64,000 bases of DNA from Thermoplasmata archaeon. Its GTDB lineage: Archaea; Thermoplasmatota; Thermoplasmata; Thermoplasmatales; Thermoplasmataceae. The position numbers were made by a program, and so were the translations under genes. The stretch is taken from positions 1 through 64,000 of the forward strand of contig JAJYRA010000072.1 of assembly GCA_021794355.1 (NCBI GenBank), written 5' to 3'. The notes beneath the pieces are model-generated. The model worked only from the letters and a program-made list of their open reading frames with translations. It was not told where the DNA came from and did not search any database. Shown here one piece after another: positions 60,215-64,000 of the stretch; the first letter of the stretch is position 1, and every line of letters begins with the position of its first letter.

Positions 60215-60384
60215 AAGGCATAATAAGAAAATGCACCAAATGTGGAACCTATACCCTTGAGAGCAACTGTCCTAAATGTGGAGACCCCACCAGATTAGCT
60301 GGGCCTATGAAATATTCTACAAATGACAGGTTTCAGAAGTTCAGACTGGAGGAGATGGAGGAGGAAGAAGATGGAGAAAATTAA
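60211..60384 (+). CDS. nop10: Nop10 H/ACA RNP protein (absent from the ORF track)
   Basis: MKGIIRKCTKCGTYTLESNCPKCGDPTRLAGPMKYSTNDRFQKFRLEEMEEEEDGEN. Confidence 0.93.
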   Translation: MKGIIRKCTKCGTYTLESNCPKCGDPTRLAGPMKYSTNDRFQKFRLEEMEEEEDGEN

Positions 60385-61129
60385 GATAAAAAAAATGATG
60401 GATATCATCCCCGAGGGAAAAAGTGTACTTGTATGTGGACTCCCTGGTATTGGGAATGTTGGTAGAATTACGGTTGATTATATGGTGGACAAGTTGAAAA
60501 TGGAAAAGGTTCTTGAAATATATTCAACCCATTTTCCAGCTCAAGTTTTCGTTGACAGGGAGGGTAAGGCACATCTCAACAGGAACACACTATTTTATAA
60601 GAAGTTGAATAAGGGCAAATCTCTGTTCGTATTTACCGGAGATTTTCAGGGAAACACTCCAGAAGGACAGTATGATTTATCGTGGCAATTGCTGGAAATT
60701 GCAAGAGAAATGAATGTCAGTACCATATATACCCTAGGTGGATACGGAGTCGGTAAACTTGTGGATACACCCAGAATTCTTGGCGCTTTTACAAGTTTGG
60801 AAATGAAGGAAAACCTGATTAAAAACGGAGTCAAGTTCCCGGAGGGTGAACCAGGTGGAGGAATTGTGGGTTCTAATGGACTTATTGTTGGTTTAGCGTA
60901 CAAGTTTTTTCATCTGGAAGCCGCCTGCTTGATGGGAGAAACATCAGGTTATTTCCCCGATCCAAAGGCAGCTCTGGAGATTCTCAAGGCACTGTCCAAG
61001 ATCATAGGATTTAGGATATCTCTTGAGGAACTGGTGGAGAGATGCAAAAACCTTTCAGAATTGACAGAAAAGATGCAGAGCGAAATGGTGGATAAGGAAA
61101 AGAAGGAGGACCTTGGGTATTTTCAGTAA
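60371..61129 (+). CDS. PAC2-family proteasome assembly chaperone-like protein
   Basis: VLVCGLPGIGNVGRITVDYMVDKLK...IYTLGGYGVGKLVDTPRILGAFTS; start moved to MEKIKIKK. Confidence 0.88.
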   Translation: MEKIKIKKMMDIIPEGKSVLVCGLPGIGNVGRITVDYMVDKLKMEKVLEIYSTHFPAQVFVDREGKAHLNRNTLFYKKLNKGKSLFVFTGDFQGNTPEGQYDLSWQLLEIAREMNVSTIYTLGGYGVGKLVDTPRILGAFTSLEMKENLIKNGVKFPEGEPGGGIVGSNGLIVGLAYKFFHLEAACLMGETSGYFPDPKAALEILKALSKIIGFRISLEELVERCKNLSELTEKMQSEMVDKEKKEDLGYFQ

Positions 61130-61313
61130 ACCATATAATCATTTTTTAGAAATTAGTCCATTCATTCTTTCAAATATCAACACTGAAATTCCAGGAGTGC
61201 AATTTTAGGTTGAAGCACTTCATGTCTGACACCCCTGGGACCAATAATGAAGCCAATTATTTGATGATCCAGCAAGGAATAAATTAATATGCCTTCTGGC
61301 TTATGGGAACCTA

Positions 61314-63158
61314 ATGCAGGATAAGAAGAAAACACAAGAATTCAAGCAGGTTTCAATTTCAGAGTTTTTTGAGAAAAACCGGCATATTCTTGGCTTTGAC
61401 TCTCTTCAAAGGGCACTTTTTATCATGGTAAAGGAAGCCGTAGACAACTCCCTGGATGCGTGCGAGGAACATGGCATCATTCCCGATCTGGAGGTTATTA
61501 TAACCAAGATTTCAAACGATATATACGAAATGACGGTGAGAGACAATGGGCCTGGTATCGATAGAATACAGGTTCCAAAGGCCTTTGGACAGCTGTTATA
61601 TGGATCAAGATTTCATGTTATGCGTCAGACCAGGGGACAACAGGGGCTTGGAATAACCGCTGCCATACTCTACGGGCAAATTACCACGGGAGAATATTCT
61701 CACATAACGACAAAAAGGGAGTCAGACGACGTGGCATACCATTTTGAACTGGGAATAGATGTAAAGAACAACGTGGCCCACATAAAGACTGAGGAGCCAG
61801 TGATATGGACAAAGAAGAATGGAACGGAAGTGAGAATAAGGGCAAAGGGGAAGTACATTACAGGAAGGCAGTCCGTATTCGAATACCTTAAGGAAGTTGC
61901 AGTTGTAAATCCCAATGCAAGAATCAGTTTTACAGACCCTGAAGGAACTAAAAAGGTATTTGAAAGATCAATTGATGAACCATCCAAGCAGTCAAAAGCC
62001 ATTAAGCCACATCCATATGGTCTTGAGGTGGGTGAACTTCTCTCGCTGGCTTCGGATACCACAAGTAGCACGATGACTGACCTTTTCGTTGACAATTTTT
62101 CCAGAGTCAGTTCCAACACTGCACATGAAATATTGGAAAAAGCCTCCGTGGAGCCAAAAAAGAAGCCTACAGAATTAACCAGATCGGAGGCGGAATCCAT
62201 AATAGATAGCATAGGAAACATCAGGTTGATGCCACCTTCAGCCGAATGCCTTTCTCCCATATCTGAGCAGTTCATCAGGTTAGGAATGTTATCAGTATAT
62301 GGTGATGAAAGACCTGGTTTTTATGGGAAACCACTTTCCGGGTCAGTTAAAATACATAAGGGAAATCCATTTTCTGTAGAGATTGGAATGGTTTATGGAG
62401 GAGATTTGCCAGCAGACCAGCCTGCGAGGGTCATCAGATATGCCAACAAGGTTCCACTCCTGTTTCAACCGGGATCATGCGCCATAACCCAGGCAGTTTC
62501 GGAACTGGACTGGAGGCAGTATGGTATGGAACAGAAACAGGGAAAGGGTGTACCCTACGGGCCTGCCATAATTCTGGTGCACGTGTACGGTCCTAAAATA
62601 CCCTACGTTTCAGAATCCAAGGAAGCTATTGCACCCATTGGTGAGATTGTTGAGGAGATAAAGAGTGTGCTGAAATCCGAGATGAGGCAACTCAGGCGAT
62701 TCAACAACAGGATAGAGAGAAATAAAAAAATGGGTGAAAAATTCAGGCTTGTGAGCAAGATTATACCGGAAATAGCAAAAAAAAGCTCCGAGATCTTGAA
62801 TCTGGAAATGCCAGATTACAATAAGACTATAAGTAAAATAGCGAATGTTGTTTTCATAAGGGAAGAGGTGGAAAATACTGGGGTTAAGAAATCCATAACT
62901 TCAGTGATAAATTATACCACAGAATCTGTAACATTCAATCTTAAGATTGTGTTGCCCTTTAAGGAGATAGATATCAGGATTGAGAACCTTAAATCTGCAG
63001 GGACTTTCAATCATGAAGAGAATCTGGATGTATTAAAGGGAGCCTATGGAGGGGCTGAATATTTTGTAACAGGCATAAACCCCCTATATATACAGGGTGC
63101 GGATGAACTACCGGCAGATTGGGATCTTAAAGGAGGTGAATTGAATAGCCAGGAATGA
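61314..63158 (+). CDS. top6B: DNA topoisomerase VI subunit B
   Basis: GHKL motifs KEAVDNSLDACEEHGIIPD, VRDNGPGI, GQQGLGITAAILYGQ. Confidence 0.97.
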   Translation: MQDKKKTQEFKQVSISEFFEKNRHILGFDSLQRALFIMVKEAVDNSLDACEEHGIIPDLEVIITKISNDIYEMTVRDNGPGIDRIQVPKAFGQLLYGSRFHVMRQTRGQQGLGITAAILYGQITTGEYSHITTKRESDDVAYHFELGIDVKNNVAHIKTEEPVIWTKKNGTEVRIRAKGKYITGRQSVFEYLKEVAVVNPNARISFTDPEGTKKVFERSIDEPSKQSKAIKPHPYGLEVGELLSLASDTTSSTMTDLFVDNFSRVSSNTAHEILEKASVEPKKKPTELTRSEAESIIDSIGNIRLMPPSAECLSPISEQFIRLGMLSVYGDERPGFYGKPLSGSVKIHKGNPFSVEIGMVYGGDLPADQPARVIRYANKVPLLFQPGSCAITQAVSELDWRQYGMEQKQGKGVPYGPAIILVHVYGPKIPYVSESKEAIAPIGEIVEEIKSVLKSEMRQLRRFNNRIERNKKMGEKFRLVSKIIPEIAKKSSEILNLEMPDYNKTISKIANVVFIREEVENTGVKKSITSVINYTTESVTFNLKIVLPFKEIDIRIENLKSAGTFNHEENLDVLKGAYGGAEYFVTGINPLYIQGADELPADWDLKGGELNSQE

Positions 63159-64000
63159 ACACACGGAGGAACAGCTGAGAAATTTTGTTAAAACCATATA
63201 TGACGCCATAAAAGACCAGGAAATACCAGAAGTGAAAATAAAATCAAGGACGCGAGACAATATTGTTCTTGACAACCTGTATGGAGTCTGGAAATATGGG
63301 GATCAGGAAGTGCGTAGAAGCGCAAGGAAAATGGATGGAGCAGAATTCATTGTAAAATCCCTTTACACCATCAATTTCATACTTGATATGCTCAAGGAAT
63401 CAAAATCATCTACCCTGAGGGAGATGTATTACATTTCTGAAGGATGGAAAGATTTTAAGTTTACAACACAGGATGAATCAAATATTCTGGCCGAGGACAT
63501 GGAGGTCCTTACGGAACTCATGAGGGAGGACTTTCATCTCAGGCCAGAGGAAAATGGGGCAAGTATCATTGGCAATATAACTATTGAAGAGAAAAACAGA
63601 AAGAATGAGTTCAAGAGAATAAACTGCAGGGATGACGTAGGAGATGCCGGGTATAATATACCCTATAATGTGGAGGAGGAAAAGGTCAGGCTAATTTCCC
63701 ATGATGCGGATATGATAGTTGCCCTTGAAACGGGTGGAATGTTTGACAGGCTGGTTGAAAATAAGTTTGATGAAGATTTCCGGGCAATTCTGGTTCACCT
63801 GAAGGGACAACCGGCCAGAAGCACGAGGAGGATGCTCAAGAGAATGAATGAAGAAATGGGTCTACCGGTTTACATATTCACCGATGGAGATCCATGGTCA
63901 TTCAGGATCTATGCATCTGTGGCCTATGGTGCGATAAAAACCGCTCATATATCACACTGGTTGGCTGTACCCACGGCAGAGTTTGTGGGTATAAGCGCAT
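63145..64000 (+). CDS. top6A: DNA topoisomerase VI subunit A, partial (runs off the window)
   Basis: KSRTRDNIVLDNLYGVWKYGDQEVRRSARKMDGAEFIVKSLYTINFIL...TLREMYYISEGWK...FTDGDPWSFRIYASVAYGAIKTAH; no ATG/GTG/TTG at the expected N-terminus. Confidence 0.93.
   Translation, partial: MARNEHTEEQLRNFVKTIYDAIKDQEIPEVKIKSRTRDNIVLDNLYGVWKYGDQEVRRSARKMDGAEFIVKSLYTINFILDMLKESKSSTLREMYYISEGWKDFKFTTQDESNILAEDMEVLTELMREDFHLRPEENGASIIGNITIEEKNRKNEFKRINCRDDVGDAGYNIPYNVEEEKVRLISHDADMIVALETGGMFDRLVENKFDEDFRAILVHLKGQPARSTRRMLKRMNEEMGLPVYIFTDGDPWSFRIYASVAYGAIKTAHISHWLAVPTAEFVGISA

Noticed and set aside
1-64000. CRISPR array, prophage or defence island
   Set aside because: No regularly spaced repeats, cas genes, integrase or phage structural genes seen; the mobile content is one group II intron and one IS.

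Overview
This 64 kb window is archaeal, and gene content and order suggest Thermoplasmatales (Thermoplasma/Ferroplasma/Cuniculiplasma-like; inferred, not searched). The right half is a core information-processing region. It holds a long ribosomal-protein superoperon (L3 to L15) with aIF1, Rpp29, secY, adk, an EMC3-like gene, cmk, cbf5 and a Nop5-like gene, then purF/L37e/LSm and L44e/S27e/aIF2-alpha/Nop10/PAC2/topoisomerase VI. The left half is metabolic and accessory. It has the 3' end of a group II intron with its maturase, a decayed VapBC pair, a fixCXAB electron-transfer operon, thrS, an M1 aminopeptidase, a tandem family of ~320-aa paralogs of unknown function, hutH, an IS1182-like element with perfect inverted repeats and a frameshifted transposase, an S66/M20 peptidase pair, two tRNAs, a GlcD/GlcF-like pair, and a sulfur cluster (sqr-yeeE-tusA-dsrE). 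It also has a divergent NRAMP transporter and a small putative regulon: two tandem ~87-aa paralogs plus an HTH_10-type regulator sharing a 19-bp upstream motif. The best leads for undescribed biology are the ~320-aa paralog family, the HTH_10/tandem-paralog module with its conserved operator-like motif, and the palindrome-controlled divergent NRAMP gene. All family assignments come from reading protein motifs; no database search was run.
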